Positions 1-8,525 of a stretch of DNA of 64,000 nucleotides are shown here, in pieces. The stretch covers positions 1,488,001-1,552,000 of the forward strand of contig NZ_AP017977.1 of the NCBI RefSeq assembly GCF_000648235.2, read 5' to 3'. This stretch comes from Neochlamydia sp. S13 (GTDB lineage: Bacteria > Chlamydiota > Chlamydiia > Chlamydiales > Parachlamydiaceae). The notes beneath the pieces are model-generated. The model saw nothing but the letters and a program-made list of their open reading frames with translations, did no database searches and had not been told where the DNA came from. Every line of letters begins with the position of its first letter. The first letter of the stretch is position 1. The translations under genes were made by a program, and so were the position numbers.

Positions 1-3000
1 CATTTAAACAAAGCTCTTACTATTAACCTTAAGCTTTTTGGTGATAATCATCCTGCCGCGGCAACAAATTACAACAATCTAGGAACAATCTACCAAGAAC
101 AAGGCCACTTAGGCAAAGCGGTTAAGTATGCTGAGAAAGCCTTTGCTATTAACCTTAAGCTTTTTGGGGAAGATCATTCCACCGTGGCAGCTTGTTACGG
201 CAATCTAGGAATAATCTACAAAGATCAAGGCAACTTAGACAAAGCGATTGAGTATGCTGAGAAAGCCCTTGATATTGACTTTAAGCTTTTTGGTGAAAAC
301 TATTCCACCATAGCAATTCGTTACAGCAATCTGGGACAAATTTATCAAGGCCGAGGCAAATTAGACAAAGCAGCAGAATACAGTCAAAAAGCCCTTGCTA
401 TTGACCTTAAGCTTTTTGGTGAAAATCATCCCACCGTGGCAATTCGTTACAGCAATTTAGGAGCAATCTACCAAGAACAAGGCAACTTAGACAAAGCGGC
501 TGAGTATGCTGAGAAGGCCCTTGCTATTAACCTTAAGCTTTTTGGTGAAAATCATTCCACCGTGACAAGAAATTACAACAACCTAGGAGCAATCTACAAA
601 GATAAAGGCAATTTAGACAAAGCGCTAGAATATAGCCAAAAATCCCTTGCCATTAACCTTAAGCTTTTCGGTGAAAATCATCCCACCGTAGCAATTCTTT
701 ACAACAACCTAGGACAAGCCTACCGAGAACAAGGCAAATTAGACAAAGCAGCTGAGTACAGCAACAAATCCCTTGCTATTGATCTTAAGCTTTTCGGTGA
801 TAATCATCACCCTGTGGCAACAACTTACAACAACCTAGGACTAATCTACCTAGAACAAGGCAACTTAGACAAAGCGGTAGAGTATAGCGTTAAAGCACTT
901 GCTATTGGCCTTAAGCTTTTTGGTGAAAATCATCCTGCCGTGGCAAGAAATTACAATAACATGGGAGGAATCTACAATGAGCAAGGTAATTTAGGCAAAG
1001 CAGCAGAATATTATAATAAAGCCCTTGCTATCAATCTTAAGCTTTTTGGTGAAAATCATCCCGCCGTGGCAACTTGTTACGGCAATCTAGGAATAATCTG
1101 CGAAGGGCAAGGCAATTTAGACAAAGCGCTAGAATATAGCGTTAAAGCTCTTGCTATTCATCTTAAGCTTTTTGGTGAAAATCATCCTGACGTGGCCAGC
1201 AATTACAATAACCTAGGACTAATCTACAAAGAACAAGGTAATTTAGGCAAAGCAGCAGAATATTATAATAAAGCACTTGCTATTGGCCTTAAGCTTTTTG
1301 GTGAAAATCATCCTGACGTGGCCAGCAATTACAATAACCTAGGACTAATCTACAAAGAACAAGGTAATTTAGGCAAAGCAGCAGAATATTATAATAAAGC
1401 ACTTGCTATTGGCCTTAAGCTTTTTGGTGAAAATCATTCCACCGTGGCAACAAATTACAATAACATAGGAGGAATCTACAATGAGCAAGGTAATTTAGGC
1501 AAAGCAGCAGAATATTATAATAAAGCCCTTGCTATCAATCTTAAGCTTTTTGGTGAAAATCATCCCGCCGTGGCAACTTGTTACGGCAATCTAGGAATAA
1601 TCTGCGAAGGGCAAGGCAATTTAGACAAAGCGCTAGAATATAGCGTTAAAGCTCTTGCTATTCATCTTAAGCTTTTTGGTGAAAATCATTCCACCGTGGC
1701 AACAAATTACAACAACCTCGGACTAATCTATCAAGACCAAGGCAAGTTAGACGAGGCGGCTGAGTATAGCAACAAAGCACTTGCTATTGATCTTAAGCTT
1801 TTCGGTGAAAATCATCCTGCCGTGGCAAGAAATTACAACAACCTAGGACTAATCTACAAAGAACAAGGCAATTTAGGCAAAGCGCTAGAATATAGCCAGA
1901 AAGCCTTTGCTGTTAACCTTAAGCTTTATGGTGAAAATCATCCTGCCGTAGCAAAAAATTACAATTACATAGGAGGAATCTACAATGAGCAAGGTAATTT
2001 AGGCAAAGCAGCAGAATATTATAATAAAGCCCTTGCTATCAAGCTTAAGCTTTTTGGTGAAAATCATTCCACCGTGGCAGCTTGTTACGCCAATCTCGGA
2101 ATAATCTACAAAGAACAAGGTAATTTAGGCAAAGCGCAAGAATATAGCGTTAAAGCTCTTGCTATTCATCTTAATCTTTTTGGTGAAAATCATTCCGCCG
2201 TGGCAACAAATTACAACAACCTAGGACTAATCTATCAAGACCAAGGCAAGTTAGACGAGGCGGTTGAGTATAGCAACAAAGCACTTGCTATTGATCTCAA
2301 GCTTTTCGGTGAAAATCATCCTGCCGTGGCAAGAAATTACAACAACCTAGGACTAATCTACAAAGAACAAGGCAATTTAGACAAAGCGCTAGAATATAGC
2401 CAGAAAGCCTTTGCTGTTAACCTTAAGCTTTATGGTGAAAATCATCCTCACGTAGCAACAAATTACACCAACCTAGGACTAATCTACGAAGAACAAGGCA
2501 ATTTAGACAAAGCGCTAGAATATAGCCAGAAATCCTTTGCTATTAACCTTAAACTTTTTGGTGAAAACCATTCCACCGTGGCAGCAAATTACAGTAGCCT
2601 AGGACAAATCTACAAAGAACAAGGCAAGTTAGACGAGGCGGCTGAGTATAGCAACAAAGCACTTGCTATTGATCTTAAGCTTTTCGGTGAAAATCATCCC
2701 ACCGTAGCAATTCTTTCCAACAACCTAGGACAAATCTACAAAGAACAAGGCAAGTTAGACGAGGCGGTTGAATATAGCAACAAAGCACTTGCTATTGATC
2801 TCAAGCTTTTCGGTGAAAATCATCCCACCGTAGCAATTTTTTACAACAACCTAGGACAAATCTACAAAGAACAAGGCAATTTAGACAAGGCGGCTGAGTA
2901 TGCCACGAAAGCGCTTGCCATTAACTTTAAGCTTTTTGGAGAAAATCATTCCTCTATGGTAAAAGGTTATGATGACTTGGGACAGCTCTGCAAAGAACAA

Positions 3001-4030
3001 GGTAATTTAGAGCAGGCCGCTAAGTATACCGAGAATGCTCTCGCTATTGCCCTTAAACTTTTCGGAGAAAATCATCCCACCGTGGCAATTTGTTACTACA
3101 ACCTTGGCCGAATCTACCAAGAACAAGGCAAGTTAGGCGAGGCGGCTGAGTACAGCAACAAAGCACTTGTCATTAACCTTAAGCTTTTGGGTGAAAATCA
3201 TCCCACGGTGGCAATTTGTTACAACAATTTAGGAATAGTCTACCAAGCCCAGGGTAACTTAGACAAAGCGACTGAGTATGCTGAGAAAGCCTTTGTTATT
3301 AACCTTAAGCTTTTTGGTGAAAACCATCCCACCGTGACAACAAATTACAGCAACCTGGGTGAAATCTATCTAGAACAAGGCAATTTTGGCAAAGCGGCTG
3401 AGTATGCTGAAAAAGCACTCGCCATTAATCTTGAGCTTTTTGGTGAAAATCATCCCACCGTGGCAAGAGATTACAACAACCTAGGACAAATCTTCAAAGA
3501 ACAAGACAATTTAGATAAAGCGGTAGAATATAGCATTAAAGCCCTTGCTATCAATCTTAAGCTGTTTGGTGAAAACCATTCCTCCGTGGCAACAAATTAC
3601 AACAACCTAGGACAAATCTACCAAGACCAAGGCAACTTAGACAAAGCGCTAGAATATAGCAACAAAGCTCTTACCATTAACCTTAAGCTTTTTGGTGAAA
3701 ATCATCCCACCACGGCAACAAATTACAGCAACCTAGGACAAATTTACCGAGATCAAGGCAACTTAAACAAGGCAGCTGAGTATACAAACAAAGCGCTCAC
3801 CATTAACTTGAAGCTTTTTGGTGAAAATCATCCCACCGTGGCAACAAGCTACAACAACCTAGGACAAATTTACAAAGACCAAGGCAATTTAGACAAAGCA
3901 GCAAAATCTAGTAACAAAGCACTTGCTATTAACCTTAACCTTTTCGGTGAGAACCATTCCAAGATAGCAACAGATTATAACGATTTAGGATGGATTTACC
4001 AATTAACAGGAAATATGGAAAAGGCGCTTG
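1..4030 (+). repeat. 126-bp tandem coding repeat
   Basis: The TPR gene is built of 126-bp units (42 codons) in strict phase, marked by recurring AAGCTTTTTGGTGAAAATCA. Units around 1190-1315 and 1316-1441 are copies of each other, and a two-unit block starting near 965 recurs near 1469, exactly four periods later. This shows recent unit duplication. Confidence 0.9.
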
Positions 4031-4137
4031 AGTATGTCAATCACGCTCTTAGAATTGCTATCGACCTCTATGGTAACAACCATCCTACCGTAGCCGCGCT
4101 TGTAACCCGCCAGCAAACACTTAAGAAAGAGATATAG
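1..4137 (+). CDS. Giant TPR-repeat protein (3' part, 5' end outside window)
   Basis: The reading frame is open from base 1, so the gene starts upstream; the GTG at 184 is an ordinary Val codon inside a repeat and not a start. The visible 1378 residues are almost entirely 42-residue units of the kinesin-light-chain/NPHP3 type of tetratricopeptide repeat, each with a core like NNLGxIYxEQGNLDKAxEY and ending KLFGENHP; about 32 units fit. The last unit is divergent and the protein stops after a charged tail ending LKKEI. TPR solenoids of this kind bind other proteins; in amoeba symbionts they are commonly proposed as host-interacting effectors, but no enzymatic domain is visible here. Neighbouring units are identical or nearly so at the DNA level, which points to expansion by recombination. 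The next gene is convergent. Confidence 0.93.
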   Translation, partial: HLNKALTINLKLFGDNHPAAATNYNNLGTIYQEQGHLGKAVKYAEKAFAINLKLFGEDHSTVAACYGNLGIIYKDQGNLDKAIEYAEKALDIDFKLFGENYSTIAIRYSNLGQIYQGRGKLDKAAEYSQKALAIDLKLFGENHPTVAIRYSNLGAIYQEQGNLDKAAEYAEKALAINLKLFGENHSTVTRNYNNLGAIYKDKGNLDKALEYSQKSLAINLKLFGENHPTVAILYNNLGQAYREQGKLDKAAEYSNKSLAIDLKLFGDNHHPVATTYNNLGLIYLEQGNLDKAVEYSVKALAIGLKLFGENHPAVARNYNNMGGIYNEQGNLGKAAEYYNKALAINLKLFGENHPAVATCYGNLGIICEGQGNLDKALEYSVKALAIHLKLFGENHPDVASNYNNLGLIYKEQGNLGKAAEYYNKALAIGLKLFGENHPDVASNYNNLGLIYKEQGNLGKAAEYYNKALAIGLKLFGENHSTVATNYNNIGGIYNEQGNLGKAAEYYNKALAINLKLFGENHPAVATCYGNLGIICEGQGNLDKALEYSVKALAIHLKLFGENHSTVATNYNNLGLIYQDQGKLDEAAEYSNKALAIDLKLFGENHPAVARNYNNLGLIYKEQGNLGKALEYSQKAFAVNLKLYGENHPAVAKNYNYIGGIYNEQGNLGKAAEYYNKALAIKLKLFGENHSTVAACYANLGIIYKEQGNLGKAQEYSVKALAIHLNLFGENHSAVATNYNNLGLIYQDQGKLDEAVEYSNKALAIDLKLFGENHPAVARNYNNLGLIYKEQGNLDKALEYSQKAFAVNLKLYGENHPHVATNYTNLGLIYEEQGNLDKALEYSQKSFAINLKLFGENHSTVAANYSSLGQIYKEQGKLDEAAEYSNKALAIDLKLFGENHPTVAILSNNLGQIYKEQGKLDEAVEYSNKALAIDLKLFGENHPTVAIFYNNLGQIYKEQGNLDKAAEYATKALAINFKLFGENHSSMVKGYDDLGQLCKEQGNLEQAAKYTENALAIALKLFGENHPTVAICYYNLGRIYQEQGKLGEAAEYSNKALVINLKLLGENHPTVAICYNNLGIVYQAQGNLDKATEYAEKAFVINLKLFGENHPTVTTNYSNLGEIYLEQGNFGKAAEYAEKALAINLELFGENHPTVARDYNNLGQIFKEQDNLDKAVEYSIKALAINLKLFGENHSSVATNYNNLGQIYQDQGNLDKALEYSNKALTINLKLFGENHPTTATNYSNLGQIYRDQGNLNKAAEYTNKALTINLKLFGENHPTVATSYNNLGQIYKDQGNLDKAAKSSNKALAINLNLFGENHSKIATDYNDLGWIYQLTGNMEKALEYVNHALRIAIDLYGNNHPTVAALVTRQQTLKKEI

Positions 4138-4258
4138 GGCACCAAAAATGGAGATAATATAAAAATGGCAAAGAATTCCTGGCAATAAAGGTAACATTGA
4201 AGAATGTAATACGAATGCCATCCTATATCACTTTCCACAAATCTATTCCTCTAGCTAC

Positions 4259-5176
4259 TCAAAGGCGAGTCGCTTTAAGAATAGAAAGTTGAACCCCTGT
4301 AGTATGACCTAAATCGAATAAAGAAGGTAGATCAGGGTTACTATCCATATAGATATTCAAAGTCTTCATCATCCTTAATTTCGCCTCCTCAGGAAGCTCA
4401 TTTAAGGTGTTTACAAGAAGCATGGCAAGCATGGCCATATTGGAGTCTTTTAAGGAAAAAGGATCTGATAACACATCCATGAATTCTTTAGAAGTTATCC
4501 ATTCATATTTGGCTTTATATATCCCTCCTAAGGCAGCGGCAAGTAACATCGCCTGCATTTGCTGAGCTAAAACTTTTTTCTCTCCTTCATTCATAGAGGT
4601 TGCTGAAGGCAATTTGTCGACGATAGTCATGAGATAACCGCCTAGAACTCCATCAAGTGACCATTGAGCTATTTGAGTAGCAAATTTATGGGCGATGACT
4701 TTTTCATCTGTCAATCCAGGATTTTTTTGTAAGGCTTGAGCAATTTGTGTCCCAAAAATAGCGCGAATAAAAATAGTAGCCACTGCCAGAACTAATCCCC
4801 CCGCCATATTTAGGTCTTGCAATAAAGGGTTTAATTCCTTTCTTCGGTCGGCCTCTCTTTTTTCTTCTGCTATTTTTTTTAAACTTTGCGACCAGCTATC
4901 TAAAATGTTTAGGCAAATTTTATCCATCGCTAATTGGCTAATAGCTATTATGTTATTAGCATCAGGAGGAATTAATAAGGGATTGGAAAGAGGAGGCAAA
5001 TAAAGTGAAGCCACCACTGCACTCGCTTTTTCGATAGAATCTTTAGAATGCAGAGAGGTCTCTTGGACTTTGGAGTCCAATGCTGAAGTTTGCTTAGGTT
5101 GGTAAAGTGCCTCAGCATTAGGTAAACCTGATTGATTACCCATTCCTGTATTCAGGTTAGTAAAATCTTGGCTCAT
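4259..5176 (-). CDS. Hypothetical protein with hydrophobic helical middle
   Basis: I do not recognise this 305-residue protein. The frame extends up to 5230, but the ATG at 5176 is preceded by AGAGG at a good distance and begins a typical polar N-terminus (MSQDFTNLN), so I prefer it. The first 95 residues are rich in Ser, Asn, Gln and Leu with low complexity, as in many type III secretion substrates. A charged helix (KKIAEEKREADRRKEL) follows, then hydrophobic segments around LNMAGGLVLAVATIFIRAIF and MLLAAALGGIY. No catalytic motif is visible. It is convergent with the TPR gene and divergent from the VIT-like gene. A secreted or membrane-inserted chlamydial protein is possible; that is inference only. 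Confidence 0.75.
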   Translation of the reverse strand: MSQDFTNLNTGMGNQSGLPNAEALYQPKQTSALDSKVQETSLHSKDSIEKASAVVASLYLPPLSNPLLIPPDANNIIAISQLAMDKICLNILDSWSQSLKKIAEEKREADRRKELNPLLQDLNMAGGLVLAVATIFIRAIFGTQIAQALQKNPGLTDEKVIAHKFATQIAQWSLDGVLGGYLMTIVDKLPSATSMNEGEKKVLAQQMQAMLLAAALGGIYKAKYEWITSKEFMDVLSDPFSLKDSNMAMLAMLLVNTLNELPEEAKLRMMKTLNIYMDSNPDLPSLFDLGHTTGVQLSILKATRL

Positions 5177-5387
5177 AAGGACATCCTCTGCTATACATCT
5201 TTCTCTTCTTAGTGTAACACATCCAACCATTTTGTAAAATAATTTATTGAAAAATCAAAAGGCTTAGATTAGCGGTTCCTTTATTATTTTTTAGCTGCAG
5301 CGATTATTGAATGCCTTTTTCTTTCCTTATTGCAAAAATTCATGTTAGAATGCGAAATATTAACAAAGATAACGGAAAGAAAAATTA

Positions 5388-6146
5388 ATGACAGAAAACA
5401 CCCATTTTACCCATAAAGCTCCTATTGAGCATGTAGCCGAAAAACTAGCCGAAGGAAAATTCTCAACGGTGGAAGTGCATGGAACTGAAATTCCTGGCCA
5501 TTTTTCTGCTGCCGCCGATGCGGCCCGTGAAACAGCAGTAGTCTTGCTTCTCATGAGTTGCCTTATTCTTTCATTTAAATTGCCTCTCCTTTCCCTCACT
5601 TTGGCCCTAATTATCTTTTCTACGGGATGGACGCTATGGAAGTTTGGACGCAGTGCCTGGCTTGGCTGGTCACGTCTAGAAAGATTGCATCGTCTTGTTA
5701 AACAAGAAAAATGGGAAATTGATCATAATCGTGAACAAGAAAAAATGGAGCTTAAAGATCTATATGCCAACAAAGGCTTTGAAGGCAAAATGTTAGATCA
5801 TATAGTGGAGGTTTTAATGGCTGATGGCGACCGCCTTCTTAGGGTAATGGTAGAAGAAGAGCTAGGCCTTAAACTTGAATCTCATGAGCACCCTTTAAAG
5901 CAAGCTTGCGGTGCTGGCTTAGGAGCAATTGCTGCCGCTGCTATGGTTCTCACCTGCCAGTTAGTAGCACCAGGATTTCAAGGTTTAGTCATAGGTTCTT
6001 TAGGAACGATAGCTGCGGCTTCAGCGCTCTCAGCTTATTATGAGCAGAACCGTATGATTCCCGCTATTATCTGGAATGGAGGGCTCGCCATTTTAGCTTA
6101 TGCCTGGGTCTATTTTCTCCATGAATTTTTTTTTAGACAAGGCTGA
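5388..6146 (+). CDS. VIT1/CCC1-like integral membrane protein
   Basis: This 252-residue protein has a soluble start, a pair of membrane segments (about residues 48-85), a charged cytoplasmic loop, and two or three more hydrophobic segments at the C-terminus. The loop carries Glu pairs and an MxxEELGL stretch (REQEKMELKDLY, then MVEEELGL), the pattern of the CCC1/VIT1 iron and manganese transporter family. The stop lies 5 bases before the P-type ATPase start, so the two are probably one transcript; a hypothetical gene next to a zntA-like ATPase is also the arrangement I recall from Chlamydia trachomatis (CT728 beside CT727). The family assignment rests on motif resemblance, and metal transport is inferred. 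Confidence 0.75.
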   Translation: MTENTHFTHKAPIEHVAEKLAEGKFSTVEVHGTEIPGHFSAAADAARETAVVLLLMSCLILSFKLPLLSLTLALIIFSTGWTLWKFGRSAWLGWSRLERLHRLVKQEKWEIDHNREQEKMELKDLYANKGFEGKMLDHIVEVLMADGDRLLRVMVEEELGLKLESHEHPLKQACGAGLGAIAAAAMVLTCQLVAPGFQGLVIGSLGTIAAASALSAYYEQNRMIPAIIWNGGLAILAYAWVYFLHEFFFRQG

Positions 6147-6151
6147 TTATT

Positions 6152-8140
6152 ATGCATGCTAGCAAGACTCACAGACCTGCTTTTGGAGAGTTTTTTGAAT
6201 TGGATTCTCCTGAAACTTCAAGCCCTTTCATTAAGCCCGCAAGTCGTCAGTGGGGAGTCAATCTTACCTTAAAGGCTTCAATAGCAGCTACTATTTTACT
6301 CGCTATTTCTTTTGCATTTTCCTGGTTTAAGGTTACTCATTCCCTATCTACATTATTACTAGTTATAGTTTATTTTTTAGCAGGCATTCCTGCCTTAATC
6401 GAATCTTTTGAGGATCTAGCTAATTTAGATATTAATATTGATATTTTGATGACTTTAGCTGCATTTTCTTCCGTTTTAATTGGAAGCGGAATGGAAGGAG
6501 GGTTACTACTTGTCCTTTTTGCTCTATCAGGTGCCATGGAGCAAGCGGTCACAGAAAAAGCTAAAAGTGCTATCAGTGCTTTGCATAAACTTTCTCCCAC
6601 CAAAGCTAGTATAGTACAACCAGATGGGACATTACTAGAGAGAGCTATCAATGAAATTCAGGTAGGCGAAAATATTCTAGTTAAATCGGGTCAAGTGGTG
6701 CCTTTAGATGGAGTAGTGACTGAGGGCATTTCAAGCGTAAATCTTGTCCACCTGACAGGCGAAAATTTTCCTGTGACAAAAAAAGTCGGAAATGAGGTGC
6801 CAGCTGGAGCCACTAACTTAGATGGAGCTCTTGTTTTGCAAGTGCTTAGAACTAGCTCTGACTCGACCTTGGCCAAAATCATTCAATTAGTTACTCAAGC
6901 TCAAGATGCCAGACCTAAGCTTCAACGCTGGTTTGATAAGTTTAGCCGCCGTTATGCTATTTCTATCATTTGCTTATCCGCCTTCTTCGTGCTCATTTTG
7001 CCTTATCTACTTTCTATCCCTTTTCTAGGCATGGAAGGATCAGTATATAGAGCTCTAGCTTTTTTAATAGCCGCTTCACCCTGTGCCTTAATTATAGCTA
7101 TGCCTATTGCTTATCTAAGTGCTGTAGGAGCTTGTGCAAAGCGCGGCATTTTGCTAAAAGGAGGAGTCATTTTAGATGCATTAGTTTCTTGTAATATAGT
7201 AGCCTTCGATAAAACAGGTACCCTAACCACAGGAGAACTTACCTGCGCAGCTATAGAAACCTTGGATCAAGGAATTGATAAAGCTACAGCCCTCAGCATC
7301 GCTTTTGCGCTGGAAAAAAATGCCGTACACCCTATAGCCAAAGCTATCTTAGCTTATTCTCATCACACTAAAACTTTACCCGTCGAGCTTAAAAATTTTA
7401 AAGCAATCCCAGGCAGTGGCCTTGAAGGAACCGTTATTCTACCCGAGGGAGATGTTCCTGTCCTTATTGGACACCCTGAATTTATTGCAGGAAAATTAAG
7501 TCCTACCCAGGCTAAAGTTTTATTAGATAAATGTGAGGAATTACAAAGTCAGGGTGAACTTGTCTCCCCTCTTCTAGCTGGTAAACACTTAGTATTATTC
7601 CGCTTTCTCGATACAATACGGCCTAACATTCAAAACACTTTAAAAAATCTTAGCCAAAAGATGGGCTTAAAGCTGGTTATGTTGACGGGTGATCATCAAT
7701 ATAGTGCTGAGCGCATTGCTAAGGAGCTTGGTATCTCCTCTTTTTATGCTAATTTGAAACCGGAAGATAAACTAAAACATGTAGCACAACTGGCGGAAAA
7801 AGAAGGTTTGGCCATGGTGGGGGATGGCATTAACGATGCCCCTGCTCTTGCACGCGCAACAGTAGGTATTTGCATGGGAAAAGTAGGAACAACTACAGCT
7901 GTTGAAGCCGCTGACATTGTGCTTTTGCAAGATAATATTGAACGACTAGATTGGCTTTTTCTTAAGGCAAAAAGAACTCAACGAGTTGTAAAGCAAAACC
8001 TTTTTATAGCTATTGCAGCCATTTTTATTGCTACTATTCCTTCTATTGCTGGATTCATCCCTTTATGGCTAGCAGTACTGATGCATGAAGGAGGCACTGT
8101 AATAGTAGGACTAAATGGGCTACGTCTTCTAAAAAGTTAA
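6152..8140 (+). CDS. zntA: P1B-4-type heavy-metal-transporting ATPase
   Basis: This 662-residue P-type ATPase lacks N-terminal metal-binding domains. Visible motifs in order are: the actuator LTGENFP (about 201-207), the membrane ion motif SPC (309-311), the phosphorylation site DKTGTLT with Asp353, the nucleotide-binding HP in NAVHPIAKA, the hinge GDGINDAPALA, and HEGGT in the last membrane helix (645-649). SPC together with HEGGT defines subgroup P1B-4 (CoaT/HMA1-like; Co, Zn, Cd or possibly Fe export), not the CPC-type zinc or copper pumps, so the zntA symbol reflects the chlamydial annotation tradition and not a proven substrate. It should sit in the inner membrane and work with the VIT-like gene 5 bases upstream. 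A strong hairpin with a T-run follows. Confidence 0.93.
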   Translation: MHASKTHRPAFGEFFELDSPETSSPFIKPASRQWGVNLTLKASIAATILLAISFAFSWFKVTHSLSTLLLVIVYFLAGIPALIESFEDLANLDINIDILMTLAAFSSVLIGSGMEGGLLLVLFALSGAMEQAVTEKAKSAISALHKLSPTKASIVQPDGTLLERAINEIQVGENILVKSGQVVPLDGVVTEGISSVNLVHLTGENFPVTKKVGNEVPAGATNLDGALVLQVLRTSSDSTLAKIIQLVTQAQDARPKLQRWFDKFSRRYAISIICLSAFFVLILPYLLSIPFLGMEGSVYRALAFLIAASPCALIIAMPIAYLSAVGACAKRGILLKGGVILDALVSCNIVAFDKTGTLTTGELTCAAIETLDQGIDKATALSIAFALEKNAVHPIAKAILAYSHHTKTLPVELKNFKAIPGSGLEGTVILPEGDVPVLIGHPEFIAGKLSPTQAKVLLDKCEELQSQGELVSPLLAGKHLVLFRFLDTIRPNIQNTLKNLSQKMGLKLVMLTGDHQYSAERIAKELGISSFYANLKPEDKLKHVAQLAEKEGLAMVGDGINDAPALARATVGICMGKVGTTTAVEAADIVLLQDNIERLDWLFLKAKRTQRVVKQNLFIAIAAIFIATIPSIAGFIPLWLAVLMHEGGTVIVGLNGLRLLKS

Positions 8141-8525
8141 ACCTTGTCTTCTATCTAAGCCGGCCTGATATTAACACCTAGGCTTACTAATTTAGCTCCT
8201 CTTCTAAAAGCAATCCTAAGCTAAAAAAATTTTGATAATCCATAGAGGATTTTTTAAAGAGGAGTTTTTTTTAATGTCTTCTTAAGCTAATTCATTGACT
8301 TAAAGTTATAGTGGATTAAATGCTTACAAGTACGCAAAAGAGCTCTTAAGAGTCCCTCACCTCCTTTCTTATCCTCTCTTACTATTTTTTTACTCCCCTC
8401 TATTTAGTAGTGTATCCTGGCAAATATTCTTTTAATTTAATGTTAATGAAATATGTTGTAAAAAAAACATTCTCATTCTATAAATTGTTGTTATAAATAA
8501 ACTTACGTTTACCAAGGAGAAAAAA
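8141..8525. other. Intergenic region, 385 bp
   Basis: The region holds the terminator at 8196-8272 and then AT-rich sequence leading to the first Inc-like gene. A TATAAAT-type box near 8490 could be a -10 element, but I see no convincing -35. No open frame of note. Confidence 0.5.
8196..8272 (+). terminator. Intrinsic terminator after the ATPase gene
   Basis: CTCCTCTT at 8196-8203 pairs with AAGAGGAG at 8257-8264, enclosing a second short stem (AATCCT with AGGATT), and is followed by eight T residues. It closes the VIT-like/ATPase transcript. Confidence 0.7.

Noticed and set aside
184-186. GTG as start of the TPR gene
   Set aside because: The frame is open from base 1 with perfect TPR repeats before it; the gene begins outside the window.
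1-4030. Regular repeats as a CRISPR array
   Set aside because: The 126-bp units are in phase with a single reading frame and encode TPRs; there are no unique spacers between short repeats.
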